64,000 nucleotides of DNA, taken from assembly GCF_006159205.1 (NCBI RefSeq), contig NZ_CP040812.1, positions 744,001 to 808,000 on the forward strand. The letters are read 5' to 3'. Every line of letters begins with the position of its first letter. Position 1 is the first letter of the stretch. Below, piece by piece: positions 8,095-16,082 of this stretch. The position numbers were made by a program, and so were the translations under genes. The notes below the pieces were generated by a model. That model did not search any database. It was not told the origin of the DNA and saw only the letters and a list, made by a program, of their open reading frames with translations. The stretch is from Antarcticibacterium flavum. Lineage in GTDB: Bacteria; Bacteroidota; Bacteroidia; Flavobacteriales; Flavobacteriaceae.

Positions 8095-9361
8095 GAGCAA
8101 ACTTATTCCGGCAATACTGGGTCTTATTCTTATGTCTTCCTGCGGAAAGTCTGAAGGGCCTCCCCAGAAATCTGATGTCCCCTTACAGGAGGAGGCTAAT
8201 TATACAGCCTATACCACCCGATTGCCCGGAGGTGACCCTGAAACTGTTTCCCTCCTGGTCACCCAGGCGGTTTATGCCGCCACAAGGGAGGATAATGCCG
8301 TAGGCGCCATTATGTTAACCCCAATGGATGAGGCAATTGCTTTTACCGCTATGCACAGGATAACCCACATGCCAGTAAATGCTCCCCTGCTATTCCTTGG
8401 AAAGGACGGAAAGATCTCTGACAGGACTTTTCAGGAAATGAAACGTCTAAAACCAGATGGGGTGATGCAGGATCAAAGAAAGCAGGTATATGCTATTAAT
8501 ATTCCTGAGAACGAAATAGAGAGAATCAAAAAAGAACTGAAATACAATGTAAGAACCTTTTACGAAACCGATCCGGTAAAACTGGCTGAACTTTTAGATC
8601 GCTGGCAGGCTGCTATGAAGGCAGACCATCCCGATGAAGTGGTAATCTCTGCTGTAGACCATCCGGACGGGATAAAACACGGAATGGGTGCCATGGGCTG
8701 GAATGCCCACATGGGTAGGGGGTTTGCCTGGGTTTATACAGATAGTATTCCTCAGGCCACCAGGGAAATGCTTAAAAGAAGATATGGACGGCATGGCTCT
8801 TATATGTACCTCACCGGTGGTTCTGATGTGATCTCCGATAAAGTTGCCAAAGAACTGGGAGAATACGGTCTGGTAAGACGGGTAGCTGGGGATGATGTTT
8901 TTTCTTCTAATACAATCAACGCGGGATACAAAGATTTTGGAAGGAACTTTGGCTGGGCCTGGGGCTGGAAGCCAAGAAGTTTTGGCTGGGGCCTGGCACA
9001 GGCAGGTCATAATTACATATTTTCAAATGCCGATAACGTCTTGGCTACTATTCCGGCTGCGGTACTGGGGCATATGGGTAAACATGGCCCAATTCTACTG
9101 GTAGAATCGGAAGAACTTCCACAGGCAGTTAAAGATTATCTAAAAATGGTAAAACCTTTTCCTGCCAGTCCGCAGGAAACAATTCTCAATTTTGGTTGGA
9201 TAATTGGAGACAATAGCCAGATTTCAAGAAATGTACAAATGGAAATAGACAGGCACCTCGCACCTTTCCCACTGGAAGAAGAGCAGGTTCCAGCAGAAAC
9301 CAATAATGATACGATCCCCCAGGAAACGATCAATGATACTGTGCAAAATCTACAACAATGA
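8081..9361 (+). CDS. Lipoprotein with CW_binding_2-like domain
   Basis: 426 residues. The N-terminus has a hydrophobic signal ending in MSSC (Cys21), so it is a predicted lipoprotein. Downstream, TTRLPGGDPETVSLLVTQAV followed by NAPLLFLGKDG resembles the start of CW_binding_2 domains (TRLxGxDRxxTA). The middle contains an unusual aromatic glycine stretch (FGRNFGWAWGWKPRSFGWG, about residues 287 to 305). The C-terminal 30 residues are a low-complexity NDT/ETN tail. It shares its repeat type with the preceding membrane protein. CW_binding_2 anchors proteins to Gram-positive walls, but that cannot be its job in a Gram-negative cell. Function not recognised. Confidence 0.7.
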   Translation: MEIVKSKLIPAILGLILMSSCGKSEGPPQKSDVPLQEEANYTAYTTRLPGGDPETVSLLVTQAVYAATREDNAVGAIMLTPMDEAIAFTAMHRITHMPVNAPLLFLGKDGKISDRTFQEMKRLKPDGVMQDQRKQVYAINIPENEIERIKKELKYNVRTFYETDPVKLAELLDRWQAAMKADHPDEVVISAVDHPDGIKHGMGAMGWNAHMGRGFAWVYTDSIPQATREMLKRRYGRHGSYMYLTGGSDVISDKVAKELGEYGLVRRVAGDDVFSSNTINAGYKDFGRNFGWAWGWKPRSFGWGLAQAGHNYIFSNADNVLATIPAAVLGHMGKHGPILLVESEELPQAVKDYLKMVKPFPASPQETILNFGWIIGDNSQISRNVQMEIDRHLAPFPLEEEQVPAETNNDTIPQETINDTVQNLQQ

Positions 9362-9678
9362 AAAAAACAGATAAGAGAGAAGAAGATCTTATAGTGGGAT
9401 ACACCGATGAGAATCCAAAAGGACAGCTAATTTATCATCCTGTAATCCTTAATCAGGCTCTATTATGGGCTGCTATATCAGGTATGGTCCTGGGAGTAAT
9501 TTCCTATCTAATAGCATACGGTACTATTCCTGTAGCAGATTTTGGACAATTTTCAGCCAGTTCAGACTGGGTAGCAGCAATTACAGGATTTGGAGTTGGA
9601 GTAGCATTAGGAGGACTGGCGGGAGGGCTTTTTGGTTTAAACCGAATGATGAAGATGAATGGAAAAAAGGGAAATTAG
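9358..9678 (+). CDS. Small two-helix membrane protein
   Basis: 106 residues, overlapping the lipoprotein stop by ATGA, so it is the translationally coupled last gene of the 4612-9678 operon. A charged 30-residue N-terminus is followed by two hydrophobic segments (about residues 31 to 51 and 70 to 93; the second is glycine-rich, GVGVALGGLAGGLFGL) and a basic MMKMNGKKGN tail. No family is recognised. It may be an anchor or accessory subunit of the complex encoded by the operon. Confidence 0.65.
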   Translation: MKKTDKREEDLIVGYTDENPKGQLIYHPVILNQALLWAAISGMVLGVISYLIAYGTIPVADFGQFSASSDWVAAITGFGVGVALGGLAGGLFGLNRMMKMNGKKGN

Positions 9679-9990
9679 ACTTATTGCGGTTGCTGAAAAC
9701 CAGTGTGTCGACCCTTGCTCTAACTGAAATAGTTCTTTTGTTGTTCCTGCTGCACGCCTTGCAGGCATGGTGTCTTCCCTGCCCGTCTTTAGTTCTATTG
9801 ACAAAAAACCAGGGAAGAAATGGACAGGGAGAAATAAGCATTAAAAGGAGATTTAGTGGAAGTCTAAAAAGCAGGAGATCCAAATAATGCAGAAAAGGTC
9901 ATTAAAGCAACTACCAAGAATTAAAAACCACATATAAAAAGAGGCTGCCATTACCGGCAACCTCTTTTCAATATCTGTATTAATTTATAT
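9679..9990. other. Intergenic stretch between convergent units
   Basis: No credible gene is seen. An overlapping plus-strand frame (9465-9887) is a shadow of the preceding gene that runs on past its stop. The only structured element is the hairpin at 9937-9968. Confidence 0.6.
9937..9968. terminator. Bidirectional terminator
   Basis: AAAAGAGG-c-TGCC pairs with GGCA-a-CCTCTTTT around the loop ATTACC, with T-runs on both strands. It separates the convergent FAD-Rieske operon and the MBL-rhodanese gene. Confidence 0.82.
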
Positions 9991-11328
9991 TTATTTAAAA
10001 TCCTGTATTGCCTCGCTTAGGTCAAAAACCTTTTGATCCTTAAATTTGTTCTCAAGAATGCTGCTTCCGGCAGCAGAGCGATATCCTCCTGCACAGTGCA
10101 CTACAAAAGGCTTATCTTTTGGTAATTCTCCAGCACGGTCCCTTAATTCATTCAGCGGGATACCAATTGCGCTGTCAAAGATCTTACCTTCAGCCAGCTC
10201 GCTTTCATTCCTAATATCAACAATGGTATAATTATCCTTATTACTCTTAAAGTCACCAAGATCGAAATCATCAGATTTCCTGGATACTTTTTCACTTAAA
10301 GTGATCACGCCTTTCATTTGTTTCTCATACCCAATCTTGGCTGTTCTTTCCAGCAGTTCATCTATATTTTCTACAGAATCTACAGCAAGATAAAATGGTT
10401 CTTCAGGCTCCACTATAGCTCCCAGCCAGGTTTCATATTTATCACCCTCTGTACGGGACATTATATTTATACTATTTGGAAGATGGCCTTTTTTATAAGC
10501 ATCACCATCTCTCACATCTACCACGGTAATACCTTCTTCAACATCATCTACTCCAATTTGAAGGGGAACCCGATATTTTTCCTGTTGAACGTTCCCTGCT
10601 CCACTTCGGTTAATATCCACGTTAAATCCAAAGTATGAAGGGATAAAGGGTTGGTCCTTCAGGATCTCCTCTACAAATTCCTCTTCAGTTTGTTCTTTAA
10701 AGGCCCAGTTACCCATGCGCTCATCGCCAAGGGTACTGGAAGGGGAATCACTCATATTCTTCCCGCAAAGAGAACCGGCACCGTGCGCGGGATATACAAG
10801 AGCATCATCGGGGAAATCATTGAATTTGGTTTGCATTGTTTGATACATTGCTTTGGCAAGTTCCACCCGTTTTGCTGTCATATTCCCGGCTTTTTCACGA
10901 AGATCTGGCCGGCCCACGTTACCAATGAATAAGGTATCCCCTGTGAATAAGGCGGTTTTCCCGTCTTCTTCTGCAACAAATGTCAAACTATCTGGAGAAT
11001 GACCGGGAGTATGAAGTGGACGAATTTTTATCTTTCCAATCTTTACTTCCTGTCCTTCATCAAAGGATTCATGAGGATAACTTACCCCAACTTTTTCGCT
11101 CACGTAAATAGTGGCACCAGTTTCCTGATGTATTTGTAAATGTCCGCTCACAAAATCGGCGTGGGGATGTGTTTCAAAAACAGCAACGATCTTTGCATTT
11201 TGCTCCTCGGCATATTTATAATATTGCATAGGATTACGGCTGGGATCAACCAGGGCCATCTCGCCTTCACTTACGATGGCATATGAAAAATGCGCTAATG
11301 GGTCGTCTTTAAATTGTTTTATAGTCAT
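9991..11328 (-). CDS. MBL-fold persulfide dioxygenase-like protein fused to two rhodanese domains
   Basis: 445 residues. The N-terminal metallo-beta-lactamase domain has THPHADFVSGH (about residues 53 to 63), the ETHE1-type metal motif, and the later LHTPGHSPDS and FTGDTLFIG. It is followed by two rhodanese domains: the first (about 255 to 345) lacks an active-site cysteine, while the second has VVHCAGGYRSAAG near residue 410. ETHE1-type enzymes oxidise glutathione persulfide to sulfite, and rhodanese fusions link this to thiosulfate. Expression should start at promoter c, about 60 nt upstream of the ATG. The single active rhodanese cysteine is normal for this fusion type. Confidence 0.92.
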   Translation of the reverse strand: MTIKQFKDDPLAHFSYAIVSEGEMALVDPSRNPMQYYKYAEEQNAKIVAVFETHPHADFVSGHLQIHQETGATIYVSEKVGVSYPHESFDEGQEVKIGKIKIRPLHTPGHSPDSLTFVAEEDGKTALFTGDTLFIGNVGRPDLREKAGNMTAKRVELAKAMYQTMQTKFNDFPDDALVYPAHGAGSLCGKNMSDSPSSTLGDERMGNWAFKEQTEEEFVEEILKDQPFIPSYFGFNVDINRSGAGNVQQEKYRVPLQIGVDDVEEGITVVDVRDGDAYKKGHLPNSINIMSRTEGDKYETWLGAIVEPEEPFYLAVDSVENIDELLERTAKIGYEKQMKGVITLSEKVSRKSDDFDLGDFKSNKDNYTIVDIRNESELAEGKIFDSAIGIPLNELRDRAGELPKDKPFVVHCAGGYRSAAGSSILENKFKDQKVFDLSEAIQDFK

Positions 11329-11394
11329 ATATCTTTCTGTTTAGTTTGTTTAATAATAAAATTATATAAATGCTCCCTTTTTTAATTGTTGATA

Positions 11395-11438
11395 CAAAAA
11401 TAACCTACAGAATGGCCATATTCAGTAACAATTGTTAC
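11395..11438 (-). promoter_or_regulatory. Promoter with GTAAC-N4-GTTAC operator, site c
   Basis: GTAACAATTGTTAC (11425-11438) is a perfect 14-bp palindrome. On the minus strand its centre is 29.5 nt upstream of TATTTTTG (11402 to 11395), a perfect TAnnTTTG box. It drives the MBL-rhodanese gene. Confidence 0.78.
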
Positions 11439-11508
11439 AATCATCCCTTGTTTCAACCATTGATTAATTAAGCTTCAATAAAAGTAACACTTCTTGCTAA
11501 AATTATCC

Positions 11509-12756
11509 TTAGCTATGCCTTTTTATTGAAAAAAGGCCGGGAGCAACATGGGTGCTTTTCATCCTGAAAAAGATGATCCAGGAAGAGATAAAAGTGAGTA
11601 GTCCCACCAATAATATTGCTGCTTCAATGCTTATTAAATCTGAGATTATCCCGGTGAGAATGGCACCTACTGCATAACCCATATCCCTCCACAACCTGAA
11701 GATCCCAATACTTTTTGCCCTGTTCCGGGGGTGGGTATTATCTGCAATTGTCGCCAGGAAGGTGGGGTAAACCATTGCAGTACCCCAGCCCAGTAGTGCC
11801 ATAAGTACATTAAAATGCCAGAAGTTTTCTGCCCAAACCAATGTCAAAAGCACCAGGGCCTGTAAGAGCATCCCGTAGAAAAGCATATCTTTTTTCGAGA
11901 ACTTATCGGCCATTTTTCCTGTGACGAGTTGCCCCATTCCCCAAACAGCTGGATAGACTGCAACTACAATTCCTATTTGTTCCAGGCTAAAACCTTTAGC
12001 CCCAAGCAGGATTGGAAAAAGCCCCCAGGCCATCCCATCGTTAAGATTATTGATAAGCCCTGCCTGGGTGACCGAACCAAGATTCCTGTGTTTCCAGGTA
12101 GTGTCCCAAAAAATATTTTTAAGAAGGCCAACGGTGTTTTGGTCTTCTTCCTTTAATGAGTGACCGCGGGTATCCCTTATTAAAAATATGCTCATTCCAA
12201 GACCCAGGATCATTAGCAAAATGCCAAGGTAAAATGGATATGGTCTCAGCCCGAACTCCCCGGCTATCCAGCCTGTTAAGAAGGCCACAATTGCTACTGC
12301 CAGGTAACCTGCGAATTCATTGAGTCCCATTGCAAAACCCCTCTGTTTTTCACCAACCAGGTCGATCTTCATAACCACAGTACTGGACCAGGCGAGACCC
12401 TGATTAATTCCCAGCAGTACGTTGGCTCCTATGATCCAGTTCCAATTGGGTGCATACATAAGGATGAAAGGAATTGGAATAGCAAAGATCCAACCCAGTA
12501 TCAATAAATTTTTCCTGCCAAACTTGTTGGCAAGGGCTCCTGCATAATAATTGGAGATGGCCTTTACAATACCAAAAACCACTATAAAGGAAAGAATTGC
12601 GGAAGTGGCAGCCATTCCAAATTCCTTTTCAGCTATCTCAGGCAGTATACTGCGCTCCAGTCCAACAATGCCCCCAACAAAGGCATTAATTATCACCAGT
12701 AAGGTGAACTGTTTCCAGTTTTCCTTTAGTCCTAATTTGATATTTTCAGTTTCCAT
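11509..12756 (-). CDS. MFS transporter
   Basis: 415 residues with about twelve hydrophobic segments in two sets of six. The loop between helices 2 and 3 carries the MFS signature form (ANKFGRKNLL, about residue 75), repeated as KMADKFSKKDM in the second half. It follows the OprD-like porin gene on the same strand after a 72-nt gap without a promoter of its own, so both are probably driven by site d. An outer-membrane channel plus an inner-membrane carrier in a sulfur regulon suggests uptake or export of a sulfur-containing solute. The substrate cannot be read from the sequence. Confidence 0.9.
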   Translation of the reverse strand: METENIKLGLKENWKQFTLLVIINAFVGGIVGLERSILPEIAEKEFGMAATSAILSFIVVFGIVKAISNYYAGALANKFGRKNLLILGWIFAIPIPFILMYAPNWNWIIGANVLLGINQGLAWSSTVVMKIDLVGEKQRGFAMGLNEFAGYLAVAIVAFLTGWIAGEFGLRPYPFYLGILLMILGLGMSIFLIRDTRGHSLKEEDQNTVGLLKNIFWDTTWKHRNLGSVTQAGLINNLNDGMAWGLFPILLGAKGFSLEQIGIVVAVYPAVWGMGQLVTGKMADKFSKKDMLFYGMLLQALVLLTLVWAENFWHFNVLMALLGWGTAMVYPTFLATIADNTHPRNRAKSIGIFRLWRDMGYAVGAILTGIISDLISIEAAILLVGLLTFISSWIIFFRMKSTHVAPGLFSIKRHS

Positions 12757-12828
12757 TTTTATCAGAGATTAACAGGGAAAGCAGTGTGAATCAAAAGATT
12801 TCTTGCACTCAAAAAATCCAGAAATGAA

Positions 12829-14193
12829 TTAAAAATTAAAATTCGTGACAAAATTCAGCTGGTTAAAATTACTCTTGTTAAAAATACTTTCCGCATCCCG
12901 TGTATTTTGATTTTCCCTGTAAACCCAGAGAAGATCAAAATTAAGCCCATTCAGAAAGCCGTTGAACGCATAAGTCAAATGCGTATTGACCTGGAAAGAC
13001 TCATCCATATTATATTTATTAAACTGGAAATCTCCGGGAGTTGTTCCCTTGACTTGCTGCAGTTCTACCCCAAAATGTAAAGCGGGACGTGGAAGCAGAA
13101 ATTCTCCTTTCAAAGTATAAACATTGGCAGCTCCTAAACCTTCCAGCCTGGATCGTGGAATGGAAGTGAAAAACCTATCCCTTCCTAATTCCTTGGGGAA
13201 AAGAAAACGGCCGGTATCAAAAGCATGGGTATAGGCGAAGGCAAAATTAAATCTATTATTTCCCCAACCAAGTTGAGAACTTAAAACCAGTCCATTCTCA
13301 TCTGGCTGTATATAACGGTTTTCATACGCCATTCCTTCAGAAAAATTCATTGGGGTTTGATAAACGTATTGCAGTCCCAGGTTAAAACCATTATACACAT
13401 AATTTGCTTCTGTCCATATCGTATTATGTAGTTTATCGATGAAAATATCATAAATAGCCAGATTGAAATTTTTAATTTGATAATTATAATTAAAGATTCC
13501 TATTCCATTCACAGGATAAAATCCATGATAATTTGCCCTCTCCCCGTTTGGTTGAAATCCGTTGAAGAAAAGGCCTAACCCCTCCTCCAGGTCAAACCAC
13601 TCTGTTGTTGAACGGGGAGATACCCCATCCAGCCACCCCAGGTTAACATTGTGTTGCATGTTCAGATTAAAATATCCCCAAAACCCTCTGTGGGCAAAAG
13701 GTTTCATTCTCCCGTCACTGTGGTTAAGCAATGGGGTATAGCCGCTTTCCAGCTTACCATAGGAGATATATGATTTTCCAAACCTGTAGCGTATATAAAG
13801 TTCCTCCAGCCTGTCCAGGTCCTTAAAGTTTCCCTGATTCAATACATCATAGAGTTCATACTCCCATTTGGCATTCGCACCGGTAATTGGATCTTCCAGG
13901 CCAAGATCACTTCCAAAGGTCTTAAAAGTGAAAATGCCCTTTACCCCTGCTTCAAATCCTTTAAAATTTCCGGTGGTGAATCCTATTGCCCCACCTGTGG
14001 CATTGGTGTAATAGCTGGTAAGGTCCTCCCGATTTATGGTAGCCATAAAAAAATTGCGGATATGGCCGTGGATGCTGCTTTCCTGAAAAATGGCTATCAA
14101 GCCGTTCTCCTGACGCACAGTCGCAGGGCTATGGTCCTGCGGATAAAGGTTATATGAAAAAAGAACAAAGACAATAATTATTATAAACCTCAT
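12829..14193 (-). CDS. OprD-like outer membrane porin
   Basis: 454 residues with a signal peptide (MRFIIIIVFVLFSYNLYPQ). The mature part is built of amphipathic beta strands ending in a terminal aromatic strand (FNQLNFVTNFNF), as needed for outer-membrane assembly. Features such as YGKLESGYTPLL and an early domain with long charged loops resemble the OprD family of substrate-specific porins. It is the first gene after promoter d and is followed by the MFS transporter. The substrate is unknown; neighbours suggest a sulfur compound. Confidence 0.8.
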   Translation of the reverse strand: MRFIIIIVFVLFSYNLYPQDHSPATVRQENGLIAIFQESSIHGHIRNFFMATINREDLTSYYTNATGGAIGFTTGNFKGFEAGVKGIFTFKTFGSDLGLEDPITGANAKWEYELYDVLNQGNFKDLDRLEELYIRYRFGKSYISYGKLESGYTPLLNHSDGRMKPFAHRGFWGYFNLNMQHNVNLGWLDGVSPRSTTEWFDLEEGLGLFFNGFQPNGERANYHGFYPVNGIGIFNYNYQIKNFNLAIYDIFIDKLHNTIWTEANYVYNGFNLGLQYVYQTPMNFSEGMAYENRYIQPDENGLVLSSQLGWGNNRFNFAFAYTHAFDTGRFLFPKELGRDRFFTSIPRSRLEGLGAANVYTLKGEFLLPRPALHFGVELQQVKGTTPGDFQFNKYNMDESFQVNTHLTYAFNGFLNGLNFDLLWVYRENQNTRDAESIFNKSNFNQLNFVTNFNF

Positions 14194-14213
14194 TGATGAT
14201 TAAGAATTTGGTG

Positions 14214-14257
14214 CAAAGCTCTCCATTTATCCTCTTAACTTCAGTAACAAAAGTTAC
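14214..14257 (-). promoter_or_regulatory. Promoter with GTAAC-N4-GTTAC operator, site d
   Basis: GTAACAAAAGTTAC (14244-14257) is centred 29.5 nt upstream of GAGCTTTG (14221 to 14214) on the minus strand. The TTTG part is at the exact expected place and only the first T of TAnnTTTG is missing. It drives the porin-MFS pair and lies back to back with site e. Confidence 0.68.
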
Positions 14258-14291
14258 TTACAGAATTCTCATTCCATCTAATTTCCTTTAT

Positions 14292-14335
14292 GTAACAAAA
14301 GTCACAAAGCGTTCAACAGCAAATTTCTATATTTG
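14292..14335 (+). promoter_or_regulatory. Promoter with GTAAC-type operator, site e
   Basis: GTAACAAAAGTCAC (14292-14305) has one mismatch to the palindrome. Its centre is 29.5 nt upstream of TATATTTG (14328-14335), a perfect TAnnTTTG box. It drives the operon 14344-17738. The predicted transcription start falls within a few bases of the ATG at 14344. Confidence 0.75.
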
Positions 14336-14343
14336 ACCCTCTT

Positions 14344-14700
14344 ATGAATTGGAACTCTTACATAGCTGTCGTTTTTGCCTTTATTTTCTTCGGAAAATTC
14401 CTGGTGATGGATTCCAAATTCCTGGTAATCCTCCTGGATGCTGATGAAGTAGTCTATGTAAACCCATTTTGCAAAAAGAAGAATGCTAAAATAGATGGAA
14501 ATACCAGTCCCGAAACGTTTCACATAGATTCAAACCAACTGAATATTTCAATGGACACATTTTGTAATGCGTCCTTCAAATTCGAGATCTTTAACTGGGA
14601 ATACAGTATAGTAACCGAAGAAACCAGGGCATATGCCTACCACTCCCCTTCCCTGCCCGATTCTACAATGGACAGGTCCTACCCTCCTCCAAAAGCTTAA
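14344..14700 (+). CDS. Hypothetical protein at the head of the DoxX/DsrE/SoxB-like operon
   Basis: 118 residues. A hydrophobic N-terminus (YIAVVFAFIFFGKFLVM) may be a signal anchor; the rest is soluble, with two cysteines (NPFCKKK and DTFCNAS), and ends in a proline-rich tail. No family is recognised. The opposite strand also has an open frame (14302-14523), but site e and its -7 box point in the plus direction and that frame would be crossed by the promoter, so I favour this one. With the start at 14344 the mRNA would be almost leaderless; a later ATG at 14407 is an alternative. Confidence 0.55.
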   Translation: MNWNSYIAVVFAFIFFGKFLVMDSKFLVILLDADEVVYVNPFCKKKNAKIDGNTSPETFHIDSNQLNISMDTFCNASFKFEIFNWEYSIVTEETRAYAYHSPSLPDSTMDRSYPPPKA

Positions 14701-14776
14701 TAACTTTCCAGCAAAGTTTTAATCTTTTTTCTCACGCTTCAGAGGCTTTCGCCTTCTGAACCTCAACCTATTATTC

Positions 14777-15226
14777 ATGACGACTCATATATATGTAAGC
14801 CGTCGCTCCATTCAGGTATTGCGAATTTTGCTAAGTAGCATTTTCTTAATAGCCAGTTCAAATCATTTGATGAATGTAGAGCAAACGGTAAACCGAATAG
14901 ACCAGGCCAGTTTTAAGGGTATAGCCTATTTTTTTGGTAATCCTGAACTACTGGTAATCCTTTCAGGAATTGTAATGCTGCTTGCGGGCATTGCCTTTCT
15001 TATAGGCTTTAAAACCCGGTGGGCGGCCATTGTGCTTCTCGCTGTAGTTATACCTATTACTCTTACAGTACAGGTAGGACAAATAAATACCCTTGGCCCA
15101 TTATTTAAGAATATCGCCATAATTGGCGGGCTTCTATTTTTTATCCTTAATGATTTTAATAAAGAAACAAAAACAGAATCAAAATCGGCTCAACCAGGCT
15201 TGAGCGTTAAAAACCAAAAACTATGA
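14777..15226 (+). CDS. DoxX/DoxD family membrane protein
   Basis: 149 residues with four hydrophobic segments and the DoxX-like patterns RILLSSIFLIASSNHL near the start and GFKTRWAAIVLLAV in the middle. In archaea DoxD is a subunit of thiosulfate:quinone oxidoreductase, and bacterial DoxX-family proteins associate with thiol and sulfane-sulfur redox enzymes. Here it sits directly before two DsrE-like genes, overlapping the first by ATGA, which favours a sulfur role for this member. A C-terminal soluble tail of about 20 residues is present. Confidence 0.82.
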   Translation: MTTHIYVSRRSIQVLRILLSSIFLIASSNHLMNVEQTVNRIDQASFKGIAYFFGNPELLVILSGIVMLLAGIAFLIGFKTRWAAIVLLAVVIPITLTVQVGQINTLGPLFKNIAIIGGLLFFILNDFNKETKTESKSAQPGLSVKNQKL

Positions 15227-15639
15227 AATTATATTTTTTAACCAGTATCCTTTTTCTTTTTGCTTTAATAAGCAACCCTGCCAATGCACAGGTCCAGGAT
15301 GACCTGCAAAACTATGTGGTCTTAACAAAGAAGATCCCTCAACTCCAGCCTATCTTTTTAACTGCTGAAACTTTAGCCCACGAAGATGGAAAGAACTTCG
15401 GAAAATTTGAAGTGATCATTTGTGGTCAAACAGTGAAGGAATTGACAGATAAAAATATGATGCAGGATTATATCGCCAAGGCTAAAAAGCACAATGTTGA
15501 GCTTATTGCCTGTGGGTTCTCATTGAATAAATTCGGAGTAGACCGCAAGGATATTTCCCCGGAATTACGGGTTGTTGAAAACGGCATCTTATATAACCTT
15601 CAGCTACAAAAGAAAGGTTACACCAGTATTTCACTTTAA
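15223..15639 (+). CDS. DsrE-like protein with signal peptide, copy 1
   Basis: 138 residues. The signal peptide MKLYFLTSILFLFALISNPANAQ predicts export, unlike classical cytoplasmic DsrE. The mature domain has the DsrE/DsrF-like alternation with cysteines in EVIICGQT and LIACGFSLNK; the latter is the position of the likely persulfide-carrying cysteine. It is followed 3 nt later by a paralogue, so the two may form a hetero-oligomer as DsrE proteins commonly do. In the operon, DoxX lies upstream and a SoxB-like hydrolase downstream. Confidence 0.78.
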   Translation: MKLYFLTSILFLFALISNPANAQVQDDLQNYVVLTKKIPQLQPIFLTAETLAHEDGKNFGKFEVIICGQTVKELTDKNMMQDYIAKAKKHNVELIACGFSLNKFGVDRKDISPELRVVENGILYNLQLQKKGYTSISL

Positions 15640-15641
15640 AA

Positions 15642-16070
15642 ATGGAAGCTATGAAAAGATCAATAGGAATTTTTATGGTGCTTATTATGTGGGGAATTAC
15701 CGGCAACGCACAAACCAATTTACAGGGAGAAATGAACAATTATGTGGTGTCAACCACCCAAATCCCGCAACTACAACCCATCATCCTTACAGCTGAAGCT
15801 TTAAAGGAAGAGGACGGGGCAAAGTTTGGAGACTTCCAGATCGTAATGTACGGGCCCAATGTAAATGAGCTTACAAGTAAAGAAGAGATGGAAACCTATA
15901 CCGCCAAAGCAAAAGCTGCCGGAGTGGCCATCTTTGTTTGTAAGATCTCTATAGGCAGGCTGGGGATTGAACCGGGTGAACTGCACGAATATATACAGGT
16001 GGTGGATCACGCTTATACACATCTACTCCAGCTAGAGAAAGACAAAAATTATTACAGTTTACAACTATAA
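15642..16070 (+). CDS. DsrE-like protein with signal peptide, copy 2
   Basis: 142 residues with a signal peptide ending near GNAQ; either the ATG at 15642 or the one at 15651 could start it. It is paralogous to the previous gene: shared patterns are NYVVSTTQIPQLQPIILTAE and the conserved cysteine in IFVCKIS, while the first cysteine of copy 1 is replaced (VMYGPNV). Loss of one cysteine suggests that the two copies have different roles in a complex. Predicted periplasmic. Confidence 0.75.
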   Translation: MEAMKRSIGIFMVLIMWGITGNAQTNLQGEMNNYVVSTTQIPQLQPIILTAEALKEEDGAKFGDFQIVMYGPNVNELTSKEEMETYTAKAKAAGVAIFVCKISIGRLGIEPGELHEYIQVVDHAYTHLLQLEKDKNYYSLQL

Positions 16071-16082
16071 AAAACAAAATCT

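Noticed and set aside
9465..9887. 140-residue plus-strand frame running past the stop at 9678
   Set aside because: Shadow of the gene at 9358-9678 with low-complexity composition and no start context.
14302..14523. Minus-strand 73-residue frame opposite 14344-14700
   Set aside because: The promoter geometry of site e points to the plus strand and the minus frame has no family resemblance or promoter.
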